Shown here in pieces: positions 52,192-60,246 of a DNA stretch of 64,000 bases (its first letter is position 1; each line of letters opens with the position of its first letter). Origin of the DNA: JAZUCL01 sp045639125. Its GTDB lineage: Bacteria; Bacillota; Clostridia; Oscillospirales; QAMX01. The position numbers and the translations under genes were made by a program. The stretch lies in NCBI GenBank assembly GCA_045639125.1, contig JAZUCL010000021.1, forward strand, positions 1 to 64,000, read 5' to 3'. Under the pieces are notes generated by a model, which saw nothing but the letters and a program-made list of their open reading frames with translations, ran no database searches and was not told the origin of the DNA.

Positions 52192-53523
52192 ATGAAAAAT
52201 AAATTCTTCAAAAAGAATACCAAAGCTGACGCCGTGCCTCAGCAAGAAGAAAACCCTTTTGTAGTCGATATGGCTGCATTGCGGTCAAATTATTCTGCCC
52301 AGGAGTCAGTGACAGCGGAAAGTGATGCACAAAATACAACACCATCTAAACGTAGACGTGGAGTATTCAACGCAAAAAAGGCAAAAAAACTGAAGAAAAA
52401 GAAACAGAAAAAAGCACTTGGAAGTCTTGATATTCCATTTTTAATGCTTGTGCTGATTCTCATGGCTGTGGGATATGTAATGATGTTTTCCGCAAGTTAC
52501 ACGGCAGCATACTATAAGTACGGTGATCCGTATTACTTTATCAGAAGCCAGGGTATTTATGCTGTTGGCGGTATAGTATTTATGCTTTTTGTGTCTCGCC
52601 GTTCATATAAGATTTTGAGCCGATTTGATACTATTGGTATTGTAGGTTCACTTATACTTTTGATCCTCGTTTTGATTGTAGGTAGTACATTTAACAACTC
52701 AACTCGTTGGCTTTCCGTATTTGGACTTTTCAGTTTCCAGCCATCTGAGGTTGCGAAAGTTGCGATAATTGTGGCGTTTTCAAGTTATTGCGTTAAAATG
52801 AGTGATAAAATGAAGACGTTTAAGTGGGGTATCTTGCCCTATATGTTCATTCTTGGAATTTTTGCTTTCCTTTTGATGCGTCAGCCACACTTGTCAGCAA
52901 CAGTTATTATTGTTGTAACAGGTATTGTTATCATATTCCTTGGCGGTGCTAATTTAGGACATCTGACTGCTCTTGGTGCAGGTGCAGGTCTTGCAGGTTA
53001 TGTGTTGGTATTTATAATGGAATACGGCAAAAGCCGTATTGATGCATGGCTTGACCCATTGGCGTATGCTTCAAGTGACGGATATCAAGTGTTGCAATCT
53101 CTGTACGCAATAGCATCAGGTGGATTGTGGGGTCTTGGTCTTGGACAGAGCCGACAAAAGCATATGTTCTTGCCTGAACCGTACAACGATTTCATTTTCT
53201 CGGTTGTAAGTGAGGAACTTGGTTTTATTGGTGCTATAGGTATTATGATACTGTTTGCACTGCTTATTGTGCGTGGATATATGATTGCCATGCGTGCAAA
53301 GGATAGATTTGGTACGCTCGTTGTTGCAGGTATTATTACCCAACTTGCCGTTCAGACTATCTTTAACATCGGCGTTGTAACGGGATTTTTCCCTGTAACA
53401 GGTGCTTCACTACCATTCTTTAGTTCAGGTGGTACTTCACTTTTGATTTTATTTGCTGAAATGGGAATTGTCCTATCAGTTTCAAGAGAAATACCTGCCA
53501 AAAAACAAGGTGAAGGCGAATAG
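52192..53523 (+). CDS. ftsW: Lipid II polymerase FtsW/SpoVE
   Basis: 443 residues. A Lys-rich soluble N-terminal tail (about 1-78) precedes ten membrane helices. SEDS landmarks: ASYTAAYYKYGDPYYF, SFQPSEVAKVAIIV, RQPHLSATVIIVV, LPEPYNDFIFSVVSEELGF and ASLPFFSSGGTS. It is the glycosyltransferase that partners the class B PBP. AAGGAG precedes the ATG. The N-terminal tail is longer than in most FtsW proteins. Confidence 0.95.
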   Translation: MKNKFFKKNTKADAVPQQEENPFVVDMAALRSNYSAQESVTAESDAQNTTPSKRRRGVFNAKKAKKLKKKKQKKALGSLDIPFLMLVLILMAVGYVMMFSASYTAAYYKYGDPYYFIRSQGIYAVGGIVFMLFVSRRSYKILSRFDTIGIVGSLILLILVLIVGSTFNNSTRWLSVFGLFSFQPSEVAKVAIIVAFSSYCVKMSDKMKTFKWGILPYMFILGIFAFLLMRQPHLSATVIIVVTGIVIIFLGGANLGHLTALGAGAGLAGYVLVFIMEYGKSRIDAWLDPLAYASSDGYQVLQSLYAIASGGLWGLGLGQSRQKHMFLPEPYNDFIFSVVSEELGFIGAIGIMILFALLIVRGYMIAMRAKDRFGTLVVAGIITQLAVQTIFNIGVVTGFFPVTGASLPFFSSGGTSLLILFAEMGIVLSVSREIPAKKQGEGE

Positions 53524-53537
53524 TTAAGAGGTGTTCT

Positions 53538-54671
53538 ATGAGAGCAATATTGTGTGGCGGTGGTACAGGAGGTCATATCAATCCGGCAATCGCTATTGCA
53601 AAGAAAATATGTATGGAGGAGTCTGACAGCGAAATTCTTTTTTGTGGTGGTGTAGGTGGTCTTGAAGAAAGACTTGTGCCACGTGAAGGGTTTAGACTTG
53701 AAACCTTTGACATCAAAGGCTTCCGCAGACGACTTGACCTTAAAAGCATTGCCTACAACTTCAAATCTTTGAAAAAGGCAATATCCTCACAAAGTAAGGC
53801 AAAAAAAGTTATACGTACATTTAAGCCTGACATTGTTATTGGCTGCGGTGGCTATGCAAGTTACCCTGTAATGAAGCAGGCACAGAGTATGGGTATCCCA
53901 ACTGCCGTTCTTGAGGTAAATGTATTGCCGGGTATTACTACAAAAGTTCTTGCACGTAAAGCCTCGCTTTTAATGCTTGGCTTTGAAGATACGAAAAAGT
54001 ATTTTGACACATATACAGGGAAACTGTGTGTTACAGGCAATCCTATTCGCAGAGATATTTTAGATGCAAAAAAGGAAACATCTCGCAGTGAATTAGGAAT
54101 AGATAAACGTCCTCTTATCGTTTCTGTATGGGGTTCTCTCGGTGCAGAACGAATGAATGAAATTATGGTGGACTTTATTGAGTTAGAGTCACGAACTGAC
54201 AGTCATAATCTCATACACGCAATCGGCGGACACGGCTACGCATGGGTGCCTGAATTGATTGTGAAAAAAGGCGTTGAACTTTCAAAACATACAAATATTG
54301 ATGTTCGTGAGTATATCTATGATATGGCACGAGTTCTTTCTGCAGCAGATTTGGTACTGTGCAGAGCAGGTGCGGCAACTCTTGGAGAACTTTGCGTACT
54401 TGGTAAGCCGTGTATTATAGTACCATCACCAAACGTAGCGGAAAACCATCAAGAGAAGAACGCACGAGCCTTGGAACAGGCAGGCGGTGCCGTTGTTATA
54501 TTGGAAAAGGATTGTACGGCAGATGTGCTGTACAGCGAGGCGTGCCGACTTTTATCTGACGAAATCACACTTAAAAGTATGTCTGAAAATCTAAAAAAAC
54601 TTGGACAGCCTGACGCTATTGAGCGTATTTATACGGCAATTCGTGGAGTTGCACGGAAAAATCACATATAA
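53538..54671 (+). CDS. murG: UDP-GlcNAc:lipid I GlcNAc transferase MurG
   Basis: 377 residues. GGGTGGHINPAIAIA lipid-binding loop, ADIV-type GCGGYASYPVM, and the donor site LCRAGAATLGELCVLGKPCI with PSPNVAENHQEKNA. It makes lipid II on the inner face of the membrane. The gene follows ftsW by 14 bases. Confidence 0.97.
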   Translation: MRAILCGGGTGGHINPAIAIAKKICMEESDSEILFCGGVGGLEERLVPREGFRLETFDIKGFRRRLDLKSIAYNFKSLKKAISSQSKAKKVIRTFKPDIVIGCGGYASYPVMKQAQSMGIPTAVLEVNVLPGITTKVLARKASLLMLGFEDTKKYFDTYTGKLCVTGNPIRRDILDAKKETSRSELGIDKRPLIVSVWGSLGAERMNEIMVDFIELESRTDSHNLIHAIGGHGYAWVPELIVKKGVELSKHTNIDVREYIYDMARVLSAADLVLCRAGAATLGELCVLGKPCIIVPSPNVAENHQEKNARALEQAGGAVVILEKDCTADVLYSEACRLLSDEITLKSMSENLKKLGQPDAIERIYTAIRGVARKNHI

Positions 54672-54680
54672 TCGCTAATT

Positions 54681-54733
54681 GGCATAATATATCCCGAAGG
54701 ATTCTTTTTGTGATATATTCGGGAGGCTATGCC
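54681..54733 (+). promoter_or_regulatory. Hairpin that buries the murA ribosome binding site
   Basis: GGCATA...ATCCCGAA (54681-54698) is complementary to TTCGGGA...TATGCC (54719-54733), which ends at the murA ATG (54734) and contains the GGGAGG Shine-Dalgarno site (54721-54726). In this state ribosome access would be blocked. Confidence 0.55.
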
Positions 54734-55990
54734 ATGAGCGAGTTGGTGATAATCGGCGGAAAACCGCTGTGGGGTGAATTAAAGGTACAAGGTTCTAAAA
54801 ACAGTGCTTTACCACTTTTAGCGGCAACAATCGTTACATCAGGGAAAACAACATTACATAACTGTCCACAGTTACAAGACGTTGAAACGGCGATAGAAAT
54901 ATTGAGGATTCTCGGTTGTAATGTAAAACGAGAGGGAAGTTGTGTTACTGTTGACTCAAGGAATGTAAATTGTGGGTATATTCCCGACAAATTGATGAGA
55001 AAAATGCGTTCTTCAGTCGTCTTTCTCGGTGCCATATTGGCACGGTTAAGACGTGGTGAATTGTATATGCCAGGCGGTTGTCGTCTTGGGCCACGACCTA
55101 TTGACATACATCTGTCCTCTTTTCAACGTATGGGTGTTGTGTTTGAGGAAAATGCAGGCAAAATAAGTTGCGATGGCAAAAATATGGCGGCTTGCGACAT
55201 TTCCCTTTCTTTTCCGTCAGTAGGTGCAACTGAGAATATAATGCTTGCTGCCTGTGGTTGTAACGGGCGTACCACAATACGAAATGCAGCCCGTGAGCCT
55301 GAAATTGTAGACCTACAGGCGTATCTTCGTGCCGTTGGATATGATGTCAGCGGTGCCGGAGAATCAATAATTACGATTGAAGGCAGTAGGTGTATTAAAC
55401 GTACTGACGTTATACATCGTGTTATTCCGGATCGTATTGCAGCAGGCACATATCTTTGTGCGGCGGCTGCAACTGGAGGAAAAATAACTTTACATAATAC
55501 GTATCCGGCCCATTACATTCCTCTTTGCGATAAACTGCGTGAGTTGGGCTGTGTTGTGGATTGTAAGGAGTTTAGCGTATCACTATCCTCTAATGGAAAT
55601 CTAAAGGGAATATCATCGGTTCAAACTATGCCATATCCTGCATTTCCAACAGACCTCCAATCGCCACTTATGGCTGTTTCGTGCTTTGGACGAGATACAA
55701 GTGTTTTTGTTGAAAATATATTTGATGCAAGATACCAGCACGTACCAGAACTTGTTCGTATGGGAGCAAGAATTGATGTAATTGGTCGTGTTGCTATAGT
55801 ATTTGGCGGAAATATGTTGACTGGAACACAAATGACTGCCACCGACTTACGAGGCGGTGCGGCATTGGCAGTAGCAGCACTTGGTGCTAATGGAAAGAGT
55901 CGTATAAGTGCTACGGAGCATATCGAAAGAGGATATGAACGATTTGACGAAGCATTATCAAAATTAGGCGGAGATGTACGCAGAATTTGA
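54734..55990 (+). CDS. murA: UDP-GlcNAc 1-carboxyvinyltransferase MurA
   Basis: 418 residues, usual for MurA. The fosfomycin-target Cys lies in PGGCRLGPRPIDIHL near residue 115. KNSALPLLAA (UDP-GlcNAc site) and DLRGGAALAVAAL at the C-terminal end are conserved. It catalyses the first committed step of peptidoglycan synthesis. Its place at the end of the dcw cluster, where murC/murB usually sit, is unusual. I chose the ATG at 54734 for the GGGAGG site; upstream Met codons lack one. Confidence 0.96.
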   Translation: MSELVIIGGKPLWGELKVQGSKNSALPLLAATIVTSGKTTLHNCPQLQDVETAIEILRILGCNVKREGSCVTVDSRNVNCGYIPDKLMRKMRSSVVFLGAILARLRRGELYMPGGCRLGPRPIDIHLSSFQRMGVVFEENAGKISCDGKNMAACDISLSFPSVGATENIMLAACGCNGRTTIRNAAREPEIVDLQAYLRAVGYDVSGAGESIITIEGSRCIKRTDVIHRVIPDRIAAGTYLCAAAATGGKITLHNTYPAHYIPLCDKLRELGCVVDCKEFSVSLSSNGNLKGISSVQTMPYPAFPTDLQSPLMAVSCFGRDTSVFVENIFDARYQHVPELVRMGARIDVIGRVAIVFGGNMLTGTQMTATDLRGGAALAVAALGANGKSRISATEHIERGYERFDEALSKLGGDVRRI

Positions 55991-55998
55991 GGGATATA

Positions 55999-56859
55999 AT
56001 GAAACAGAAGAAAAGAAGAAATGTGACGGACAACGGAGCGGAAAACAGACGCTCCGACCGTCGCAACGTAAAACAAACAAATAAAAAGACAGTACGTCAC
56101 GGTAAAAATGTAAAGAAAAAGCGTGTCGTATATGACGGCGGTATTTCAGGAGACTTGATTTACGCAATACTTATGACGATTGCTTTAGTGGCGGCAATTG
56201 GATTTGCAACTACGCAATTTTTCAAGGTGTCGGACATTGAGGTAATAGGTAATGAACGTACATCTGCAAGCGAAATCCGTTCTGCATCGGGTATCGCACA
56301 TGGGGACAAGTTGTTCTATCTCAACGGATTTGAAATCAGCCGTGATGTTTCAAAGATAATTCCATACGTTGACGAAGTTCGCATTAAACGTAGACCGCCC
56401 AGCACTGTAGTTCTTGACGTTACTGAATGTGTTCCTGTGGCAGCGATCTCCTGTGGTGGTGTCTACTACGTTATTGATAAGGATTGCAAATTGCTTGAAT
56501 ACTTCCCGATTACAGGTAAGTCTGAGTATCCTGTTATAACGGGGCTTAATGTTATTTCACAAACGCTTGGTGAAACTGTTGATGTAGAAGATGAACTGCG
56601 TCTTGTAAGCCTGCGTGCTATTGCAAGTGAAGTTATGACTAACGAGGATGTAGCACCACGAATCTCGGAACTTAACATGGAGAAGTTATATGATGTGTCA
56701 TTTATGTACGATGGCAGACTTCGTGTTGATCTCGGTGAGGCAGATTCTCTTACGAAAAAAGTTCGACTTTTTAATGAAGTTTTGGAAAAACTTGAAGAAA
56801 GTGACAAGGGAACTGTCAGTCTAAAGAATACCGAGAGCATTACATTTCTTCCCAATTAA
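55999..56859 (+). CDS. ftsQ: Cell division protein FtsQ/DivIB
   Basis: 286 residues. A basic cytoplasmic tail (about 1-50) precedes one membrane helix (DLIYAILMTIALVAAIGF) and a POTRA domain (FKVSDIEVIGNERTSASEIRSASG). FtsQ-type beta domain with RRPPSTVVLDVTE follows. It is the scaffold of the FtsQLB complex. I chose the ATG at 55999 after GAGGGA. Confidence 0.88.
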   Translation: MKQKKRRNVTDNGAENRRSDRRNVKQTNKKTVRHGKNVKKKRVVYDGGISGDLIYAILMTIALVAAIGFATTQFFKVSDIEVIGNERTSASEIRSASGIAHGDKLFYLNGFEISRDVSKIIPYVDEVRIKRRPPSTVVLDVTECVPVAAISCGGVYYVIDKDCKLLEYFPITGKSEYPVITGLNVISQTLGETVDVEDELRLVSLRAIASEVMTNEDVAPRISELNMEKLYDVSFMYDGRLRVDLGEADSLTKKVRLFNEVLEKLEESDKGTVSLKNTESITFLPN

Positions 56860-56890
56860 CAGTTTTTTGTGAATTATAACGATAAAAAGG

Positions 56891-56921
56891 CTGAAATTAG
56901 GTCAAAATCACCCTATTTCAG
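56891..56921 (+). terminator. Hairpin between ftsQ and ftsZ
   Basis: CTGAAATTAGG and CCCTATTTCAG pair with one bulge. The T-rich tract is displaced by about 20 bases, so it is a weak or partial terminator. Confidence 0.45.
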
Positions 56922-56960
56922 TTCAAATTGAAAAAATTATGATTTTTTTGTCATTATGTG

Positions 56961-56989
56961 TTGACTTAATCGACAGAAACAGTTAAAAT
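56961..56989 (+). promoter_or_regulatory. ftsZ promoter
   Basis: TTGACT (56961-56966) and TAAAAT (56984-56989), spacer 17, 90 bases before ftsZ. It would allow ftsZ to be expressed independently of the cluster. Confidence 0.6.
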
Positions 56990-57079
56990 AGTATAGTATA
57001 TAGAACAGTAATTACTATAGAAGTATGTTTTTAGATATTTTTTTGAACATACGCTATTTACAAAAGTGGAGGTAATGGT

Positions 57080-58156
57080 ATGGGCTTCGAATTTGAAACA
57101 GGTTCGGAAAATGTTGTAACAATAAAAGTCATCGGCGTCGGTGGCGGTGGCAACAATGCAGTTAATAGAATGCTGAGTAGTGGCTTGCGAGGTGTTGAGT
57201 ATGTTTCTGTCAACACTGATAAGCAGGCTTTGATGCATTCTCCTTGTTCTCACAAACTCCAGATTGGTGAAAAACTCACTAAGGGATTTGGTGCAGGTTC
57301 TAAGCCGGAAATCGGTAAGAAGGCTGCAGAAGAGTCAAGAAACGAAATTGCAAAAGTTCTTGAGAATACAGATATGGTATTTATTACCGCAGGTATGGGT
57401 GGCGGTACCGGTACAGGTGCGGCTCCTGTAGTTGCAGAGGTTGCTAAAGAACGTGAAATTCTTACAATTGGTGTTGTAACACGTCCATTCGATTTTGAAG
57501 GTCCAAGACGCCGTGAGCAGGCTGAACTTGGTATTGCTGCAATGAGCAGCGAAGTCGATGCGTTAATAGTTATTCCTAACGAAAGACTTAAACTTGTAAG
57601 CGAGCAAAAGATTACTTTCAAGAATGCATTTGAAGTTGCTGATAACGTACTTCGTCAGGCAATCCAGAGCATTACTGAACTTATCACTATGGAAGGTATC
57701 ATCAACCTTGACTTTGCTGACGTTACTTCTATTATGAAGGGTGCAGGTTATGCACACATGGGCGTTGGTCATGCACAAGGTCGTGACAAGGCAGAACTTG
57801 CGGCTAAGATGGCCATTGAAAGTCCTCTCCTTGAAACTTCGATCAACGGTGCTAAGGGTGTTATTATCAACTTTACAGGTAGCCCCGACATCACTCTTGA
57901 AGAAGTTGACGCTGCTGCTACAATGATTAAGGAAGCAGCACATGAAACTGCACACATCATCTTTGGTGCATCTATTGACGATAACATGGAAGATGAGATT
58001 AAGGTTACTGTTATCGCAACTCAGTTTGATGGCGAAGGTGCAGGTAAAACAAGTAATGATGATGCATCTGTTGATTTTTCCTGGGACACTGCTTCCAAGT
58101 CCGATGATGACATCTACAGTGACTTGCAGAAGTTGTTCAGTGACCGTAACAAGTAA
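57080..58156 (+). CDS. ftsZ: Cell division GTPase FtsZ
   Basis: 358 residues. GVGGGGNNAVNRM at the N-terminus, the tubulin signature GGGTGTGAAPVVAEVAK near residue 105 and the T7 loop NLDFADVTSIM. The C-terminal tail ends SDDDIYSDLQKLFSDRNK and lacks the usual DIPxFLR peptide through which FtsZ binds FtsA, SepF and others. AAAGTGGAGG precedes the ATG. There is no ftsA between ftsQ and ftsZ. Confidence 0.97.
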   Translation: MGFEFETGSENVVTIKVIGVGGGGNNAVNRMLSSGLRGVEYVSVNTDKQALMHSPCSHKLQIGEKLTKGFGAGSKPEIGKKAAEESRNEIAKVLENTDMVFITAGMGGGTGTGAAPVVAEVAKEREILTIGVVTRPFDFEGPRRREQAELGIAAMSSEVDALIVIPNERLKLVSEQKITFKNAFEVADNVLRQAIQSITELITMEGIINLDFADVTSIMKGAGYAHMGVGHAQGRDKAELAAKMAIESPLLETSINGAKGVIINFTGSPDITLEEVDAAATMIKEAAHETAHIIFGASIDDNMEDEIKVTVIATQFDGEGAGKTSNDDASVDFSWDTASKSDDDIYSDLQKLFSDRNK

Positions 58157-58159
58157 GTT

Positions 58160-58723
58160 TTGCAAACTTTAGAATCGCTTTGTGCCGAGTGTTTGTCTTG
58201 CGATAAGTGTGGTCTGTCTGTAACACGTAAGAATGTTGTATTTGGTGCAGGTAATGAAAATGCAACTCTTATGTTCGTAGGGGAGGGTCCCGGCGAGCAG
58301 GAGGATAATACAGGAGTACCGTTTGTCGGTGCAGCAGGACATCTGCTTGATGATTTGCTCTTATCTGTTGGTATTTCAAGGGAAGATGTGTACATTGCAA
58401 ATATTGTAAAGTGCCGTCCACCATCAAACAGAGATCCAAAACCTGATGAGCAGGACGTATGTATTGACTACTTACGAAGACAAGTTCAAATAATACGTCC
58501 AAAACTTTTAGTGTGTCTCGGCAGAATTGCTGCCTGTCGTATAATTGATCCTGAGTTTCGCATTACGAAACAACATGGAATTTGGTATGATAAAAAAACG
58601 ATGGAAATAATGGCGACATATCACCCGTCAGCCCTGTTGCGTGATCCGTCTAAACGCCCTGAAGCGTTCTTGGATTTTCTTCGTATTGCAGATGCACTAC
58701 AGAGAATAAATCAAAATAGTTAA
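58160..58723 (+). CDS. Uracil-DNA glycosylase, family 4 (iron-sulfur)
   Basis: 187 residues. A Cys pair in CLSCDKCGL, FVGEGPGEQEDNTGVPFVGAAG (uracil-binding loop) and NIVKCRPPSNRDPKPDE, followed by DVC, give the four ligands of a [4Fe-4S] cluster. ATYHPSALLR is the active-site His motif. It removes uracil from DNA. TTG start 3 bases after ftsZ, so it is probably transcribed with ftsZ. Confidence 0.93.
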   Translation: MQTLESLCAECLSCDKCGLSVTRKNVVFGAGNENATLMFVGEGPGEQEDNTGVPFVGAAGHLLDDLLLSVGISREDVYIANIVKCRPPSNRDPKPDEQDVCIDYLRRQVQIIRPKLLVCLGRIAACRIIDPEFRITKQHGIWYDKKTMEIMATYHPSALLRDPSKRPEAFLDFLRIADALQRINQNS

Positions 58724-58733
58724 ATGTAAGATT

Positions 58734-58763
58734 AAGTGCCGTATCGTTTGATACGGCACTTTT
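58734..58763 (+). terminator. Terminator of the ftsZ-UDG transcript
   Basis: AAGTGCCGTATC-GTTT-GATACGGCACTT followed by TTT. Confidence 0.9.
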
Positions 58764-58801
58764 TGTGTGAATAGTAATGAAGTTTAATATATGATTCTCT
58801 C

Positions 58802-58927
58802 TCATTTAATTTTCAGCGTCTTAAGATACGTCTTTTGCTCGCTTGTTATCCGATAACTTTCAACTGATTTTTGTATAGTCTTGTTATGTACCCATGCGGG
58901 AAGTACTTTGTTTTGAATGTCTGTCAT
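58802..58927 (-). CDS. Possible 41-residue hypothetical protein
   Basis: ATG start, then TDIQNKVLPAWVHNKTIQKS and a Lys-rich tail. No strong SD, no recognised family. It may be the tail of a decayed gene; it runs on the same strand as the membrane genes upstream. Confidence 0.3.
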   Translation of the reverse strand: MTDIQNKVLPAWVHNKTIQKSVESYRITSEQKTYLKTLKIK

Positions 58928-58940
58928 GTTACTACCTTAA

Positions 58941-59269
58941 TCAGAAGAGACCTTTATTATACTTTATTATTGCATAGAGAGTTAAGGAAATCCCAATGAT
59001 ACAACCTACAATGACAAGGATTGCACCAACAATCGTAAAAAACTCAATTTCCGTCACTTGTGCAATAAACGAAAAATTCCAAATAGAACTATTGAAAAAC
59101 CGACTATACAAGTACCACAACCTACAAGTTTTCCAAAAACTTTCTTGTTTTCCTCTGACAATCGGTGTCTGTGATACCAATGTATCGTACTTATGTTACC
59201 ACGAACATTTATAACTCCAAGTACAATTAAAATAATTCCTAAAACAATAGGCGTGATATAATACTTCAT
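58941..59269 (-). pseudogene. Small membrane protein gene with a frameshift
   Basis: The first frame (59269-59054) reads MKYYITPIVLGIILIVLG, then RGNISTIHWYHRHRLSEENK, then a second helix ending FRLLHK-stop. The next frame continues EIEFFTIVGAILVIVGCIIG and ends AIIKYNKGLF-stop (58941). Joined, they make one protein of about 109 residues with three membrane segments. The shift lies near 59056 and no slippery heptamer is present. I do not name the family. Confidence 0.6.
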
Positions 59270-59303
59270 TTTGTCACCTCAATCTTTTGAAACTTATCTT
59301 TAT

Positions 59304-59969
59304 TCACCAAATAAAAGGTAGTAGTTTATATTTTACTTTTTTCTTATATTCTGTGTAACCATCAAGTTCTCTTTCTAAAACTTGTTCTTCGTTTTTTATT
59401 CTTATGACAATAATGAAAGGATAAACAAGAAATACAAAAAATGATAGTAAAGAGCCCAGAATCAAGGGAAAAGTAAGAAACAGAAAAATTGTCGCTGTAT
59501 ACATTGGGTGTCTTACAATTCCATAAAGTCCCGTATCAATTACTTTTTGATTTTTTACTACTTCTATTGTTCTTGATAGATATGTATTTTCATAAACAAC
59601 GACGCCGAGCATAATATAGGCAAACAAAAATATAACTAAGGCAATAATCACAATGATTTTTGGAATTTGAAGAAAATTATAGCGATAACTAAGTCCTGCA
59701 ATAACAAAGCCTGCGATAAACATAAGTCCGCTTAACAGCAAAACTGTTTTTTGGGTATTCTCTCTCTCTTTTGCATTTAGTCTTTTTTCTAATAATTGTG
59801 GGTTTTTAATGAATAGAACAATACCAAACACAAACATAGGAGCAAATAAAATACTCATAAATATCTGACCATTCAACCAGTTAATAGTTCCTGCCGGGAT
59901 AAACAGCATTAAAGTTACAAGTATAAATCCCAATATAAATTTTATCAATGCTTTTGCCAATAGCCTCAT
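59304..59969 (-). CDS. Isoprenylcysteine carboxyl methyltransferase-family membrane protein
   Basis: About 221 residues, about five membrane segments. The C-terminal signature TGLYGIVRHPMYTATIFLFLTFPLILGS and the terminal EEQVLERELDGYTEYKKKVKYKLLPF match the ICMT/PEMT family, where the HPxY loop and Glu contact SAM. The substrate of bacterial members is mostly unknown and may be a lipid or small molecule. I chose the ATG at 59969 (GAGG upstream) over the longer form. Confidence 0.85.
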   Translation of the reverse strand: MRLLAKALIKFILGFILVTLMLFIPAGTINWLNGQIFMSILFAPMFVFGIVLFIKNPQLLEKRLNAKERENTQKTVLLLSGLMFIAGFVIAGLSYRYNFLQIPKIIVIIALVIFLFAYIMLGVVVYENTYLSRTIEVVKNQKVIDTGLYGIVRHPMYTATIFLFLTFPLILGSLLSFFVFLVYPFIIVIRIKNEEQVLERELDGYTEYKKKVKYKLLPFIW

Positions 59970-60005
59970 ATTGATCCTCATTTCCTCAAAAAACAAATTA
60001 AGCAC

Positions 60006-60246
60006 TATACACGACTATCATACAGTAATATTTAAGGCTTTTCAAGAGGTTAATGAAACTAAAAACGGCATTTAGTAAAACGAAGTTATCACTCGTTAAG
60101 AAACTGTAAAAAAATAAGAGTTTTCTAAGAATAAAAAGTAATAATGCTTGCAAGGACACTTGGATACATATATAATTAGTAGGTGAGGGAAAGGTTGGAG
60201 TTAATATTGCTACGCATTTTCCTCGGAAGCGGAGGTTTTTTCATTT
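60006..60246 (+). promoter_or_regulatory. Leader upstream of the DUF1538 gene
   Basis: 241 bases without a gene. A TATAAT-like box near 60170 may serve a promoter. The transcript would contain GTGAGGGAAAGGTTGGAGTT and CCTCGGAAGCGGAGG followed by TTTTTT (60219-60239). The final hairpin contains the GGAGG used for translation. It could be an attenuator; no known riboswitch class fits by eye. Confidence 0.45.

Noticed and set aside
58941..59269. Programmed ribosomal frameshift
   Set aside because: No slippery heptamer or following pseudoknot at the junction; ordinary frame loss is simpler.
60180..60246. Fluoride (crcB) or guanidine riboswitch in front of the DUF1538 gene
   Set aside because: Some GGTGAGG-like sequence is present, but the conserved cores of these classes are not.
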